Shown here: one piece after another, positions 46,514 through 60,064 of the stretch
Position numbering within the stretch: the stretch's first letter is position 1
Layout of the letters: each line of letters opens with the position of its first letter
Assembly: GCA_963978545.1 (NCBI GenBank)
Contig: OZ021730.1
Span: forward strand, 248,001 to 312,000
DNA from: Linyphia triangularis
Taxonomy: Eukaryota > Arthropoda > Arachnida > Araneae > Linyphiidae
DNA length: 64,000 nt
Reading direction: 5' to 3'
The notes under the pieces: model-generated
Told to the model about the DNA's origin: nothing
The model's database searches: none
What the model saw: only the letters and a program-made list of their open reading frames with translations
Program-made: the position numbers and the translations under genes

Positions 46514-48065
46514 CCAATCAAATCATGATCAGATTCACGAGCTAGTCGGACCTGTTACCGATCGTTCTTCATCATTCCCATTTGTTGGTTTTTACTGACG
46601 TTTCTGAAATGGTGAGGCGCAAAGCTATCAAACCTAAGCCTGCATCTGCTAAGGCAGTTTGCCATGTTCCTGTTGTAGTTCCCACTAAGGTGGATGAGCC
46701 GATTGATGTTTCCTTTGCTAGTACCCCTGTAGTACCCATTAATATGGATGAGCGGATAGCTGTTGTTCCAGTGCCGGGTACCAATGAAGTACCCATTAAT
46801 TTGGAGGAGCGGCTTGATGACATTTCTATCCCTGAGATTCCAGTGCTTAACTCCCCTGTTATAGTTAACACTGCTGCTGATTCAGGTGAAGCTGAATCGC
46901 CCAGATTCATTCTTAATCTCCCCAATGCTATCCAGTATGATGAGGCAAATCTGGCCAACATTTCTGGCGCCAAATCTACTGATATCTCTTTCCCTCTTAG
47001 CCCACCTCGCTCCTTCAAAGTTGTTGTTCGAGGTTTAAATATCAAATCCTCTATTTTGGACATAGCCGACTGGCTGGTCTGGAAGAAACCAGAGTTTTCC
47101 CCCATTCAGATCACACAGATGAAACGCCGTAATGGGCATAAGATGCCCCTTTTTATTTTGGAGTTCCCTTTCACTGAAAATCAATCTGACATTTTATCCT
47201 GGCGTACCATGTTATACACCAAAGTCAGAATTGAACCCCTCATAGGCAGGAAGGCGAGCGGACCCCAACAATGCTACAAGTGTCAGCATTGGGGTGAACA
47301 CCTTGCTGCTGAATGTACCTCTCCCATCAGATGCCGACACTGCTCTCTTGATCACAGTAGTCGTGCATGCCCAGTCAAAAATGGCCCAAAGCTTTGCTGC
47401 AACTGTGGCCAAAATCATGCAAGCTCTTCTCTCTCCTGTCCGACTCGTAGAGCTTTATTTACCAACCCTCAGAAGGTCACCAAGACTACCAAACCTCCCC
47501 CTCTAAATTCTGACTGTACCAGATTTGTTCCTCGTCCCCTGATTATCAAAAGTATAACTAAGACCTATGCAAATGCTGTCTGTCAAACAATTGGAACCAC
47601 AGTCAACAAGGCGACTGAATCAGTTGTTCTGACCCCCATTCAGACTTCCTCTAAAGATTCTCAAGCTGGCTCTGGTCTTGAATCTTGCCAACTCAATGAT
47701 AAATGCTACGTTGCATTTTTATTCACTCACGGTTTCATTATGGATGAGTTTTCCGACCTTCAAGATTGTTACGACTGGACCGAGGATAATGCATCCTTCT
47801 TTTTACCAGTTATACAATTTATCAGGGATTTCCCACCAGTTTGGACTCCACTGCCCTGTGCTTAGTTTAGCTCCTCCCACGTGCCTTTTCCTCGCTTTCT
47901 ATTGGAAGGTGATCCAAGCCAGCTCCTGTACCAAGTGTGGTGTCATGTTTTGCTTTTATTGTATACCAGTTCCGATATTTCGTCCTTCAATTTATCCCAC
48001 CCTTCATATCAGAGAGTATAGCATCTTCGGATCAGCACTCCGTTAATTGTAATATTAAAAAGTAA
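46514..48065 (+). mobile_element. Gag-only retroelement, unit 7
   Basis: 1,552 bp, with the 13 bp repeat at 46501-46513 and 48066-48078. Confidence 0.65.
46609..47865 (+). CDS. Jockey-type ORF1/gag protein, copy 7
   Basis: Intact 418-residue consensus copy with all three zinc knuckles and no private change. Confidence 0.85.
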   Translation: MVRRKAIKPKPASAKAVCHVPVVVPTKVDEPIDVSFASTPVVPINMDERIAVVPVPGTNEVPINLEERLDDISIPEIPVLNSPVIVNTAADSGEAESPRFILNLPNAIQYDEANLANISGAKSTDISFPLSPPRSFKVVVRGLNIKSSILDIADWLVWKKPEFSPIQITQMKRRNGHKMPLFILEFPFTENQSDILSWRTMLYTKVRIEPLIGRKASGPQQCYKCQHWGEHLAAECTSPIRCRHCSLDHSSRACPVKNGPKLCCNCGQNHASSSLSCPTRRALFTNPQKVTKTTKPPPLNSDCTRFVPRPLIIKSITKTYANAVCQTIGTTVNKATESVVLTPIQTSSKDSQAGSGLESCQLNDKCYVAFLFTHGFIMDEFSDLQDCYDWTEDNASFFLPVIQFIRDFPPVWTPLPCA

Positions 48066-48292
48066 AGTCTTCGCATTCTCAGATTTAGAGCTCTGAGAGT
48101 AAGACCTGACTCTCGCCTCTTTCTTGGCGCTTTTTGACTGGGTTTCTAACCCTATATGCGGGCTGGTTCACCAAGTGGTTGCAAGGATGAAATATGTAAA
48201 CAATACAGGCAGATCGCTACATTTTTACATGCAATTTTATATTCAGTAGGTCTTTTATGTTGTTGGAAGTTATAGTTCCCATCCTAACAAAC

Positions 48293-48308
48293 GGCTCTTT
48301 TCAGGGCC
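48293..48308 (+). terminator. SL2 histone-type stem-loop, unit 7
   Basis: Identical 16-base hairpin. Confidence 0.6.
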
Positions 48309-48770
48309 CAAATATGACACACTTTGCTTGACATGTTGACTGTTTCATAACATTTTCTGGACTCAATACAATACAAATTTACTCAAACAAACGTTTAAAG
48401 CTAATATTGCCGTGTTACAATTACACTGAAAGAGGAGTCCTTTATTTGTAGCTGCCCAATTCTAATTCTTGAACTCTCGTTTGAGGAATTGAATACAAAA
48501 GTGACCTTCTCTGTCATCTCGATTTGTGCTTGATCATTATAGTAAACATGGACATATTTAATTATGTGAAACGTCTGCCTGTTTATGTGCAAACTTTAAG
48601 GAATACGAAAACTAAGGACATCTCTGAAACAGATGGATCATGCATTTGGTGGTATGTTGTTGAAATGCCATGTACGGTGTTACATTTGGAACTATTTGTT
48701 TCTATATAACGACTAGAGATTTTGTATCTGCCTCCCATGGATAAATTGCTTTTACCTAATAATTTTCCGT

Positions 48771-48890
48771 GGTCACGTTTATACCACGCGGAACGTACAT
48801 GCTTCTATTCGGTCACCGAAGTCAAGCAATATGTGCTGCGGTCAGTACTTGAGAAGGTGACCGGTTGGGAACGATTAGTACAGTTGACAT
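48771..48890 (+). pseudogene. 5S rRNA-derived pseudogene, unit 7
   Basis: Identical to the other units by eye. Confidence 0.82.
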
Positions 48891-49573
48891 TTCATTGTTT
48901 TTTTATTTTTTACTTCCAATATATTACTTCACTTAAAGCCAGGAATAAGGCAAACATAAAATCTAATTGTTTATATCTAACAAAATATCGATAGTTTAGG
49001 CATGTTCACTTCACGAGCTCCCTACATTACAATTTATTGGGTTATTTTTATTACCACTTTAATACATCACTCAAAGTCAAACATAAAATCTACTTGCTTA
49101 TATCTAACAAAATATCAATAGTTTTCTTCATGATAGATTTGGCACGTTCAATCCACGAGTTAACTACATTACATTAAGCTAATTGTGAGTGACCAGATCT
49201 ATGTGAAAATCAAATGTATAATGTGCTTTTACAATTTCATCTTAAAATACAGCACTCTATTTAAAGAATGGAGACTTGTTTTTTAGCGATATATTAGGCG
49301 AAATTTTCCTCCTTTATTGGAACTGGAATGCTAGAGGTAAAAGCAATTTTTAGATATCTGGTATGTTATTGAAAAAAAAACTAAACATGAAAATTCAAAT
49401 AATTCATTTATTAAATCCTGATATGTTTTATTACATGTATATGATATACATTTTTGAGCAAAATAAAAAAACATTTTTAAAGAAAGCATACAAGTTTTAA
49501 TCTTTGAAACATAGGTAAAATTATATGTACAGTTACATAATCAACAATATATTCAAAACAGAAGTGTAGGGCA

Positions 49574-51372
49574 CTAATTACAAAAAGCTATAATTACACT
49601 TAACAAATCATTTTGATCCAAGTAATTTGCCAAAACACAGGCACAATCGTAATTCAAATAAACTTTTCTTGGCATGCTGCAATTCACATCAGAAATGCCT
49701 TTTACAGCAGTATATACATTACATTCCTCTAGTTTGTCTTTTAACAATGAACGTTCTAATTTAGAGGATATCAATTGCGAATACAAAGGATATCGTTTAT
49801 TTGCAATTATTAGCAATAATTGATCCACGTTAAATCCTTCTTCTGCATTGCTGTACATTTTATAGCCGGAATACATTTGCATAAATTCAAACAATGTCCG
49901 ACCATTGCCAAGATTATCTGACTTCATTCTATGCAATTCCTGCTCACATTTAATTGCGTATTCTGACAACATTCCTTGGAGTTCGTGTTCACGAGTCCAG
50001 TCCTCGATGTTGAAGTCCGGCTTCTCAAGTAAGCAATACTTCAACAGCAATTGAACGATAGCAAGGCTGCATCCGTTTTCTATTGCTAGGTCCAAAGGAC
50101 TGAGACCATTTCGGTTTTTGACATTAACGTGGGAACCTCTTCTCAGCAAAATTTCAACTACGCTCGGATGACCTGTCTGATTTTGCACCGCTTTATGCAG
50201 TGGCGTGTCACCAAATTCATCTACTGAATCAACATCTATGCCACTGCTAATCAAGAATTTGACGAAAACTGCCGTACATCCGTTAATGCACAGGGCTCTG
50301 TGCAGAAGTGAGCCACCGCACTGGTTTTTGGCAGTGTTGACGTTCATATCCAGGTAATCGAGGAGAAATGTAAAGATACTAACGTTGAAGTGTCCCAAAG
50401 CGTGGAAGAGTGGGCTTTGACCTGAAATGTTAGCACTGTGCAAATCTCCGCCGGCAATAAACAACAATCTGATAACTTCCAGTTCCGCATTCAGAGCAAG
50501 TGCTATAGACAGACTCGAATCGTCCGGAAGATCGGCTCTGGCTCCTAGGTAAAATTAAAATTACAACTTTAATTAAGGAAAGTCTTAAATCTAAAATAAT
50601 TCAAATAACAGAGTTAAATATATTTACTAGTTACCAATATTGGCAAATCTTTTATGAATATTTAAATGGAAATACTGCTATTTTAAATCTTAACAGAAGG
50701 TTATCTTACAATACTACCGCGTTAAAGGAATTAACTTAAATTTCTAACCTATCCAAATGTACACGAAATGAAGTTTTGGATATGCAATTCAGAATCATTT
50801 TATCTAATTTAAAAGTAATGAATAATTTTGTCATTTTCTTCTGTAAATGCAGATGGGACAAACTTAATCTCTGAAATCAGTTCATAATTATTTTGACAAA
50901 AAGATTTTTGAAACAGTTAAATTACCTTTTAAGATGTAATGTAAGATGTAGGAATGGGATATGAGGAAGCAACAAAAAATTGACAATTCAGCGTACATGG
51001 AAATATTTCGGTCTAATAAAAGGCTCCCTTAAAAATTGTTGTAGAAAAGCGTTTACATATTAATTTATGTTTTTACATACCTCCTTCTACCAATGTTCTG
51101 ATCGTTTCAAGTCTGTTCCTGCAATGTAGGGCATTGATGAGAGGTGTTGGGCCGCCATGACAGAACTGGAAATTAGGATCTGCGCCATAATAGAGGAGAA
51201 GCTTGACGATGGCGATCGAGCATCTTCGGTCCGTCAGAACCCGAAGCAGGGGGGATTGACTGCCTTCTACTTCGTTGGCCGAAGAAGGGTCACGTTGCAG
51301 GATCAGTTGGATCTCACTCAAATCCCATTCTTCTTCGTACAATACACTGTGAACAGAAGTGTTTTCAGGCAT
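49574..51372 (-). CDS. Ankyrin-repeat protein, copy 7 (spliced)
   Basis: Joins 51372-51081 and 50544-49574. Private Ser180 to Arg in the fifth ankyrin repeat (LLHRALC). The shortest acceptor T tract in the array (13) is still adequate. Promoter at 52297. Confidence 0.82.
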
Positions 51373-52264
51373 GATATCTGTAAAAAAAAAAAAAATTAAA
51401 GCATTTTCAAAAGTTTGAATATTCCATTTTACTTTTGTAATCAAACGATTAAACTTAAGATTGGTACGTTTCAATCTTAAGAGAAAAGTGCCTTTACTTT
51501 TTTGTCAAATTCTATATCGGTCGGAATATTGTTTCAAAACCAAAGGTATTTTCTTTAGGAATAGCAACAGCAATATCAGCCCATTGGTAAAAATTTGAAG
51601 TTGAAAATAAAAGTATCTTTTAAGATTACTAAAGGTTAAAGATTAATATTTAGTTCATTAAAATTTTTTAAACTGTAAAAAAAAAAAATCATATGACTTT
51701 CCCTTTAATATTTGTTTATGTGTTACCAATACTTCTGTATACTTGAAATTCATGCGTCTTACAACAAAATTTACGAAGATATTGCGACAGAAAGTATGCG
51801 GAAGCGTTGACACGGTCATACCGGCTATCTTTCGATCACCGGATACAAGCATTATGGGTCAAATACAGGAAAAAGCCAAACAAAAAATATACTTGCTGTT
51901 TATTTTACTAAGATACACGTCAGTAATTTAAAATGGGGTACCTAAAATACAAGTTGAGGGACCAGGATAGACAATGAACCCACCTAATTCTGTTACCAAG
52001 AAAATAGGTGGGTGGCAAGTGGTCTGACCTAAGCAATGAACGAAGCCACGCTTTAGAGCCCATCACCACTACCGAAATCCGTGGAATTTATGATTGGGAG
52101 GGAAAAACAGCTGGACGATCCAGATACTGAGGTCTGGGAACAGCAAACCCTAAAGAGAAATGTAAACACAAATGCAAGTATAATATGAATACATTTTTTA
52201 CCAGTAATTTTGTTCAAGGTGAATCTGCAATAATCCGAGATCTATGGGTAGACAGCTCTGAGAG

Positions 52265-52362
52265 AGATCTGGTCGCTTCAGAGTCTAGAGTCGAACTGAT
52301 GTAAAATCAGGTGGAAATGCAACCTTTTATAGGTACAGTTGCAGAATGAAAGGTGGACCAAT
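52265..52362 (-). promoter_or_regulatory. P2 promoter of ankyrin gene copy 7
   Basis: TATA at 52331-52323, predicted start at 52297, intact DPE, exon 1 at 52297-52202. Confidence 0.75.
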
Positions 52363-53101
52363 GGCGACACGGCAAAACCGAGCAGAGGAAACTGGTAGGG
52401 TCAGCTTGCTATTAAATTACTTTAAACGATTAACTCAGACATGGCACAGCTTCTAAGCAAAAGAAATGAACTTCAAGAAAAAGCGACGAGAACTGAGAAA
52501 AAACATCACATTTTCAAAAAATTGCAGAAGTTGAACAATTTTAAAATTGATCGTTAGTCTGTCCCTGCTTCTCAGCACTAATGCTTCATTTTTTCAAATG
52601 CAATACCTGTCAAAGTATTGTTTTAGAACATATGAAATTTTAAACCAGGCATTACAAGAGTAACACCAACTCATTAATGAAATTTGAAGGGAAAATAAAA
52701 GAAAGTTTTTTTTTATTCCAATTTGAAAAGAATTTTATGCTTCCTCATTAATATTTTAAATTAATAATCTGAAGAAAACACCACATTATTTTTGCTTTAA
52801 ATTTTGTAAATGAGCGCTATTATTCCAACCCTTGTATTTTTCAACTTCAACACAAAATTGCTTGATTTAATAGTTTCTCAAACGGCCCTTTTAAAGACCC
52901 AAAAATAACACACGACTGGTCCGTTTACACGCTATCATTTTAATTCCAGTTCAGTTTTATGCCCTAATGCAATACTTTCTTCGGAACATTACATGATACA
53001 AATATAACGATATATGTGTCGATGACAATATTTCGATTTTTTTTTTTTTTTGGAGCAAAATTACACTAGTTATTTCCTAAGCTCCTCCCTCCTGCTTTGC
53101 A

Positions 53102-53163
53102 ATTGGACCACCTCACTCTCCGCAACCATACCTATAAAAGGTTGCATTTTTCCAGTCTTCGCA
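53102..53163 (+). promoter_or_regulatory. P1 promoter, unit 8, split by two elements
   Basis: TATA at 53133-53141. Blocks lie at 53154-53163, 54306-54318 and 55871-55883. Confidence 0.65.
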
Positions 53164-54305
53164 GGCCGGGGTCCCCCAGGGGAGTATCCTGGGTCCCACT
53201 TTATATAACATCTATACATCCGACTTCCCTTCCTTTAAGGACGACCGCAATTGTTTAACTGCTTTCTATGCAGATGACACGACCATTGTCTCCAAATCAC
53301 TCAACTCTCAAACTGCACTTAAAAATCTGCAAAACAAAATTCCCACCATTGAAGCCTGGTGCTCCAAATGGAAGATTAGTATTAATGCTGGCAAATCACA
53401 AGTTTTATGCACAGTTACTAAAAACAATAAAAAGAACAAAATTACTGGCAATGAGATCACACTTTTTAATGAAAAAATCCCTATTGTTAAAAAGGCCAAA
53501 TATTTGGGTGTCACCATAAATACAAAACTTACATGGTCAGACCACATAACTAATGTGACCAAAAACGCATTTGGAGTTGCCAGAAAACTCGCCCCACTTA
53601 TTGGTAGGAACTCCACACTACCCCTCAATCGCAAAAGGAGACTCTATCTCAGTGCAATAAGACCAGTATTCACTTATGCTTCCCCTGCATGGGCCACCTG
53701 CACAGCCAGAGATTTACATAGACTCCAGGTTATCCAAAATAAGATTCTTCGAAACATGGTAGACGCTAGTAGATATGTAAGGAATGACCTTATTCACAGG
53801 GACATGAAAATCAACACCATCGAACAACACCTAGCTGAGTTAAATATCTCCTTTTACAAAAAAGCGACTAAACCTAATTCTATAATCAATGAATGCCTGG
53901 ACTATGAAATTTCTCAGAACGACACATGTAACAGACCATACGCTGCTTTTGTGCTATCTGACGCTATAATGACCACAAGATTTAATAAGTAATTTATTGA
54001 TCTTACTTACTGTAAACACAAATTCTCTTACAGTCAGACTTTTGTATATAGTTTGACGATGTTAAAATCTCAGGATATTTAACGAATTATTTTTGTACCA
54101 AAAAGCGTGAGCTTTTGTATATAGTTACGTATTTAACCAACTTTTCTTTTTTTTTAATTATTTCGTATTGTCCCGTCCGTCCCTCACTGTAACTTTTCAT
54201 GCAATTTATATTTTATATTTTATGACGATCGCCCTTCGGGCGCTATTAAGACCAGCGGTAAAGTGCCTCCGGGCTGTAGCCACTTAAAATCATCATCAAA
54301 GAAAA
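53164..54305 (+). mobile_element. 5'-truncated Jockey-like LINE fragment with 130 bp internal deletion, unit 8
   Basis: 1,142 bp, with direct repeats at 53154-53163 and 54306-54315. The missing 130 bp of the 3' untranslated region ran between two copies of cttttgtatatag, and one copy remains near 54050. This fits slippage or short-homology recombination. Confidence 0.85.
53165..53992 (+). pseudogene. Reverse transcriptase C-terminal fragment, copy 5
   Basis: 275 open codons with Cys in NDTCNR as in unit 4. A single base differs near 53482 (aatccctatt instead of aatccccatt), which is silent (Pro) in this frame. Confidence 0.85.
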
Positions 54306-54318
54306 AGTCTTCGCATTC

Positions 54319-55870
54319 CCAATCAAATCATGATCAGATTCACGAGCTAGTCGGACCTGTTACCGATCGTTCTTCATCATTCCCATTTGTTGGTTTTTAC
54401 TGACGTTTCTGAAATGGTGAGGCGCAAAGCTATCAAACCTAAGCCTGCATCTGCTAAGGCAGTTTGCCATGTTCCTGTTGTAGTTCCCACTAAGGTGGAT
54501 GAGCCGATTGATGTTTCCTTTGCTAGTACCCCTGTAGTACCCATTAATATGGATGAGCGGATAGCTGTTGTTCCAGTGCCGGGTACCAATGAAGTACCCA
54601 TTAATTTGGAGGAGCGGCTTGATGACATTTCTATCCCTGAGATTCCAGTGCTTAACTCCCCTGTTATAGTTAACACTGCTGCTGATTCAGGTGAAGCTGA
54701 ATCGCCCAGATTCATTCTTAATCTCCCCAATGCTATCCAGTATGATGAGGCAAATCTGGCCAACATTTCTGGCGCCAAATCTACTGATATCTCTTTCCCT
54801 CTTAGCCCACCTCGCTCCTTCAAAGTTGTTGTTCGAGGTTTAAATATCAAATCCTCTATTTTGGACATAGCCGACTGGCTGGTCTGGAAGAAACCAGAGT
54901 TTTCCCCCATTCAGATCACACAGATGAAACGCCGTAATGGGCATAAGATGCCCCTTTTTATTTTGGAGTTCCCTTTCACTGAAAATCAATCTGACATTTT
55001 ATCCTGGCGTACCATGTTATACACCAAAGTCAGAATTGAACCCCTCATAGGCAGGAAGGCGAGCGGACCCCAACAATGCTACAAGTGTCAGCATTGGGGT
55101 GAACACCTTGCTGCTGAATGTACCTCTCCCATCAGATGCCGACACTGCTCTCTTGATCACAGTAGTCGTGCATGCCCAGTCAAAAATGGCCCAAAGCTTT
55201 GCTGCAACTGTGGCCAAAATCATGCAAGCTCTTCTCTCTCCTGTCCGACTCGTAGAGCTTTATTTACCAACCCTCAGAAGGTCACCAAGACTACCAAACC
55301 TCCCCCTCTAAATTCTGACTGTACCAGATTTGTTCCTCGTCCCCTGATTATCAAAAGTATAACTAAGACCTATGCAAATGCTGTCTGTCAAACAATTGGA
55401 ACCACAGTCAACAAGGCGACTGAATCAGTTGTTCTGACCCCCATTCAGACTTCCTCTAAAGATTCTCAAGCTGGCTCTGGTCTTGAATCTTGCCAACTCA
55501 ATGATAAATGCTACGTTGCATTTTTATTCACTCACGGTTTCATTATGGATGAGTTTTCCGACCTTCAAGATTGTTACGACTGGACCGAGGATAATGCATC
55601 CTTCTTTTTACCAGTTATACAATTTATCAGGGATTTCCCACCAGTTTGGACTCCACTGCCCTGTGCTTAGTTTAGCTCCTCCCACGTGCCTTTTCCTCGC
55701 TTTCTATTGGAAGGTGATCCAAGCCAGCTCCTGTACCAAGTGTGGTGTCATGTTTTGCTTTTATTGTATACCAGTTCCGATATTTCGTCCTTCAATTTAT
55801 CCCACCCTTCATATCAGAGAGTATAGCATCTTCGGATCAGCACTCCGTTAATTGTAATATTAAAAAGTAA
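54319..55870 (+). mobile_element. Gag-only retroelement, unit 8
   Basis: 1,552 bp, with the 13 bp repeat at 54306-54318 and 55871-55883. Confidence 0.65.
54414..55670 (+). CDS. Jockey-type ORF1/gag protein, copy 8
   Basis: Intact 418-residue consensus copy. Although units 5 and 8 share rare variants downstream, this copy lacks the frameshift of unit 5. Confidence 0.85.
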   Translation: MVRRKAIKPKPASAKAVCHVPVVVPTKVDEPIDVSFASTPVVPINMDERIAVVPVPGTNEVPINLEERLDDISIPEIPVLNSPVIVNTAADSGEAESPRFILNLPNAIQYDEANLANISGAKSTDISFPLSPPRSFKVVVRGLNIKSSILDIADWLVWKKPEFSPIQITQMKRRNGHKMPLFILEFPFTENQSDILSWRTMLYTKVRIEPLIGRKASGPQQCYKCQHWGEHLAAECTSPIRCRHCSLDHSSRACPVKNGPKLCCNCGQNHASSSLSCPTRRALFTNPQKVTKTTKPPPLNSDCTRFVPRPLIIKSITKTYANAVCQTIGTTVNKATESVVLTPIQTSSKDSQAGSGLESCQLNDKCYVAFLFTHGFIMDEFSDLQDCYDWTEDNASFFLPVIQFIRDFPPVWTPLPCA

Positions 55871-56097
55871 AGTCTTCGCATTCTCAGATTTAGAGCTCTG
55901 AGAGTAAGACCTGACTCTCGCCTCTTTCTTGGCGCTTTTTGACTGGGTTTCTAACCCTATATGCGGGCTGGTTCACCAAGTGGTTGCAAGGATGAAATAT
56001 GTAAACAATACAGGCAGATCGCTACATTTTTACATGCAATTTTATATTCAGTAGGTCTTTTATGTTGTTGGAAGTTATAGTTCCCATCCTAACAAAC

Positions 56098-56113
56098 GGC
56101 TCTTTTCAGGGCC
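56098..56113 (+). terminator. SL2 histone-type stem-loop, unit 8
   Basis: Identical 16-base hairpin. Confidence 0.6.
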
Positions 56114-56575
56114 CAAATATGACACACTTTGCTTGACATGTTGACTGTTTCATAACATTTTCTGGACTCAATACAATACAAATTTACTCAAACAAACGTT
56201 TAAAGCTAATATTGCCGTGTTACAATTACACTGAAAGAGGAGTCCTTTATTTGTAGCTGCCCAATTCTAATTCTTGAACTCTCGTTTGAGGAATTGAATA
56301 CAAAAGTGACCTTCTCTGTCATCTCGATTTGTGCTTGATCATTGTAGTAAACATGGACATATTTAATTATGTGAAACGTCTGCCTGTTTATGTGCAAACT
56401 TTAAGGAATACGAAAACTAAGGACATCTCTGAAACAGATGGATCATGCATTTGGTGGTATGTTGTTGAAATGCCATGTACGGTGTTACATTTGGAACTAT
56501 TTGTTTCTATATAACGACTAGAGATTTTGTATCTGCCTCCCATGGATAAATTGCTTTTACCTAATAATTTTCCGT

Positions 56576-56695
56576 GGTCACGTTTATACCACGCGGAACG
56601 TACATGCTTCTATTCGGTCACCGAAGTCAAGCAATATGTGCTGCGGTCAGTACTTGAGAAGGTGACCGGTTGGGAACGATTAGTACAGTTGACAT
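56576..56695 (+). pseudogene. 5S rRNA-derived pseudogene, unit 8
   Basis: Identical to the other units by eye. The unit 9 copy would lie beyond the window end. Confidence 0.82.
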
Positions 56696-57378
56696 TTCAT
56701 TGTTTTTTTATTTTTTACTTCCAATATATTACTTCACTTAAAGCCAGGAATAAGGCAAACATAAAATCTAATTGTTTATATCTAACAAAATATCGATAGT
56801 TTAGGCATGTTCACTTCACGAGCTCCCTACATTACAATTTATTGGGTTATTTTTATTACCACTTTAATACATCACTCAAAGTCAAACATAAAATCTACTT
56901 GCTTATATCTAACAAAATATCAATAGTTTTCTTCATGATAGATTTGGCACGTTCAATCCACGAGTTAACTACATTACATTAAGCTAATTGTGAGTGACCA
57001 GATCTATGTGAAAATCAAATGTATAATGTGCTTTTACAATTTCATCTTAAAATACAGCACTCTATTTAAAGAATGGAGACTTGTTTTTTAGCGATATATT
57101 AGGCGAAATTTTCCTCCTTTATTGGAACTGGAATGCTAGAGGTAAAAGCAATTTTTAGATATCTGGTATGTTATTGAAAAAAAAACTAAACATGAAAATT
57201 CAAATAATTCATTTATTAAATCCTGATATGTTTTATTACATGTATATGATATACATTTTTGAGCAAAATAAAAAAACATTTTTAAAGAAAGCATACAAGT
57301 TTTAATCTTTGAAACATAGGTAAAATTATATGTACAGTTACATAATCAACAATATATTCAAAACAGAAGTGTAGGGCA

Positions 57379-59177
57379 CTAATTACAAAAAGCTATAATT
57401 ACACTTAACAAATCATTTTGATCCAAGTAATTTGCCAAAACACAGGCACAATCGTAATTCAAATAAACTTTTCTTGGCATGCTGCAATTCACATCAGAAA
57501 TGCCTTTTACAGCAGTATATACATTACATTCCTCTAGTTTGTCTTTTAACAATGAACGTTCTAATTTAGAGGATATCAATTGCGAATACAAAGGATATCG
57601 TTTATTTGCAATTATTAGCAATAATTGATCCACGTTAAATCCTTCTTCTGCATTGCTGTACATTTTATAGCCGGAATACATTTGCATAAATTCAAACAAT
57701 GTCCGACCATTGCCAAGATTATCTGACTTCATTCTATGCAATTCCTGCTCACATTTAATTGCGTATTCTGACAACATTCCTTGGAGTTCGTGTTCACGAG
57801 TCCAGTCCTCGATGTTGAAGTCCGGCTTCTCAAGTAAGCAATACTTCAACAGCAATTGAACGATAGCAAGGCTGCATCCGTTTTCTATTGCTAGGTCCAA
57901 AGGACTGAGACCATTTCGGTTTTTGACATTAACGTGGGAACCTCTTCTCAGCAAAATTTCAACTACGCTCGGATGACCTGTCTGATTTTGCACCGCTTTA
58001 TGCAGTGGCGTGTCACCAAATTCATCTACTGAATCAACATCTATGCCACTGCTAATCAAGAATTTGACGAAAACTGCCGTACATCCGTTAATGCACAGGG
58101 CACTGTGCAGAAGTGAGCCACCGCACTGGTTTTTGGCAGTGTTGACGTTCATATCCAGGTAATCGAGGAGAAATGTAAAGATACTAACGTTGAAGTGTCC
58201 CAAAGCGTGGAAGAGTGGGCTTTGACCTGAAATGTTAGCACTGTGCAAATCTCCGCCGGCAATAAACAACAATCTGATAACTTCCAGTTCCGCATTCAGA
58301 GCAAGTGCTATAGACAGACTCGAATCGTCCGGAAGATCGGCTCTGGCTCCTAGGTAAAATTAAAATTACAACTTTAATTAAGGAAAGTCTTAAATCTAAA
58401 ATAATTCAAATAACAGAGTTAAATATATTTACTAGTTACCAATATTGGCAAATCTTTTATGAATATTTAAATGGAAATACTGCTATTTTAAATCTTAACA
58501 GAAGGTTATCTTACAATACTACCGCGTTAAAGGAATTAACTTAAATTTCTAACCTATCCAAATGTACACGAAATGAAGTTTTGGATATGCAATTCAGAAT
58601 CATTTTACCTAATTTAAAAGTAATGAATAATTTTGTCATTTTCTTCTGTAAATGCAGATGGGACAAACTTAATCTCTGAAATCAGTTCATAATTATTTTG
58701 ACAAAAAGATTTTTGAAACAGTTAAATTACCTTTTAAGATGTAATGTAAGATGTAGGAATGGGATATGAGGAAGCAACAAAAAATTGACAATTCAGCGTA
58801 CATGGAAATATTTCGGTCTAATAAAAGGCTCCCTTAAAAATTGTTGTAGAAAAGCGTTTACATATTAATTTATGTTTTTACATACCTCCTTCTACCAATG
58901 TTCTGATCGTTTCAAGTCTGTTCCTGCAATGTAGGGCATTGATGAGAGGTGTTGGGCCGCCATGACAGAACTGGAAATTAGGATCTGCGCCATAATAGAG
59001 GAGAAGCTTGACGATGGCGATCGAGCATCTTCGGTCCGTCAGAACCCGAAGCAGGGGGGATTGACTGCCTTCTACTTCGTTGGCCGAAGAAGGGTCACGT
59101 TGCAGGATCAGTTGGATCTCACTCAAATCCCATTCTTCTTCGTACAATACACTGTGAACAGAAGTGTTTTCAGGCAT
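57379..59177 (-). CDS. Ankyrin-repeat protein, copy 8 (spliced)
   Basis: Joins 59177-58886 and 58349-57379; consensus protein. Its P2 promoter (start 60097) is the one with the altered DPE, so this copy may be expressed less than its sisters. Confidence 0.82.
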
Positions 59178-60064
59178 GATATCTGTAAAAAAAAAAAAAA
59201 AAATTAAAGCATTTTCAAAAGTTTGAATATTCCATTTTACTTTTGTAATCAAACGATTAAACTTAAGATTGGTACGTTTCAATCATAAGAGAAAAGTGCC
59301 TTTACTTTTTTGTCAAATTCTATATCGGTCGGAATATTGTTTCAAAACCAAAGGTATTTTCTTTAGGAATAGCAACAGCAATATCAGCCCATTGGTAAAA
59401 ATTTGAAGTTGAAAATAAAAGTATCTTTTAAGATTACTAAAGGTTAAAGATTAATATTTAGTTCATTAAAATTTTTTAAACTGTAAAAAAAAAAAAAATC
59501 ATATGACTTTCCCTTTAATATTTGTTTATGTGTTACCAATACTTCTGTATACTTGAAATTCATGCGTCTTACAACAAAATTTATGAAGATATTGCGACAG
59601 AAAGTATGCGGAAGCGTTGACACGGTCATACCGGCTATCTTTCGATCACCGGATACAAGCATTATGGGTCAAATACAGGAAAAAGCCAAACAAAAAATAT
59701 ACTTGCTGTTTATTTTACTAAGATACACGTCAGTAATTTAAAATGGGGTACCTAAAATACAAGTTGAGGGACCAGGATAGACAATGAACCCACCTAATTC
59801 TGTTACCAAGAAAATAGGTGGGTGGCAAGTGGTCTGACCTAAGCAATGAACGAAGCCACGCTTTAGAGCCCAACACCACTACCGAAATCCGTGGAATTTA
59901 TGATTGGGAGGGAAAAACAGCTGGACGATCCAGATACTGAGGTCTGGGAACAGCAAACCCTAAAGAGAAATGTAAACACAAATGCAAGTATAATATGAAT
60001 ACATTTTTTACCAGTAATTTTGTTCAAGGTGAATCTGCAATAATCCGAGATCTATGGGTAGACA

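Larger units (their letters stand above)
43814..51749. repeat. Tandem array unit 7 (long class, 7,936 bp)
   Basis: Long unit. The 3' end of its reverse transcriptase element carries the same rare haplotype as unit 5. It has the shortest A run (13) at the ankyrin exon 2 acceptor. Confidence 0.97.
51750..59559. repeat. Tandem array unit 8 (long class with 130 bp deletion, 7,810 bp)
   Basis: Long unit, shorter than its peers because 130 bp are missing from the 3' untranslated region of the reverse transcriptase element, between two copies of cttttgtatatag. Confidence 0.97.
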
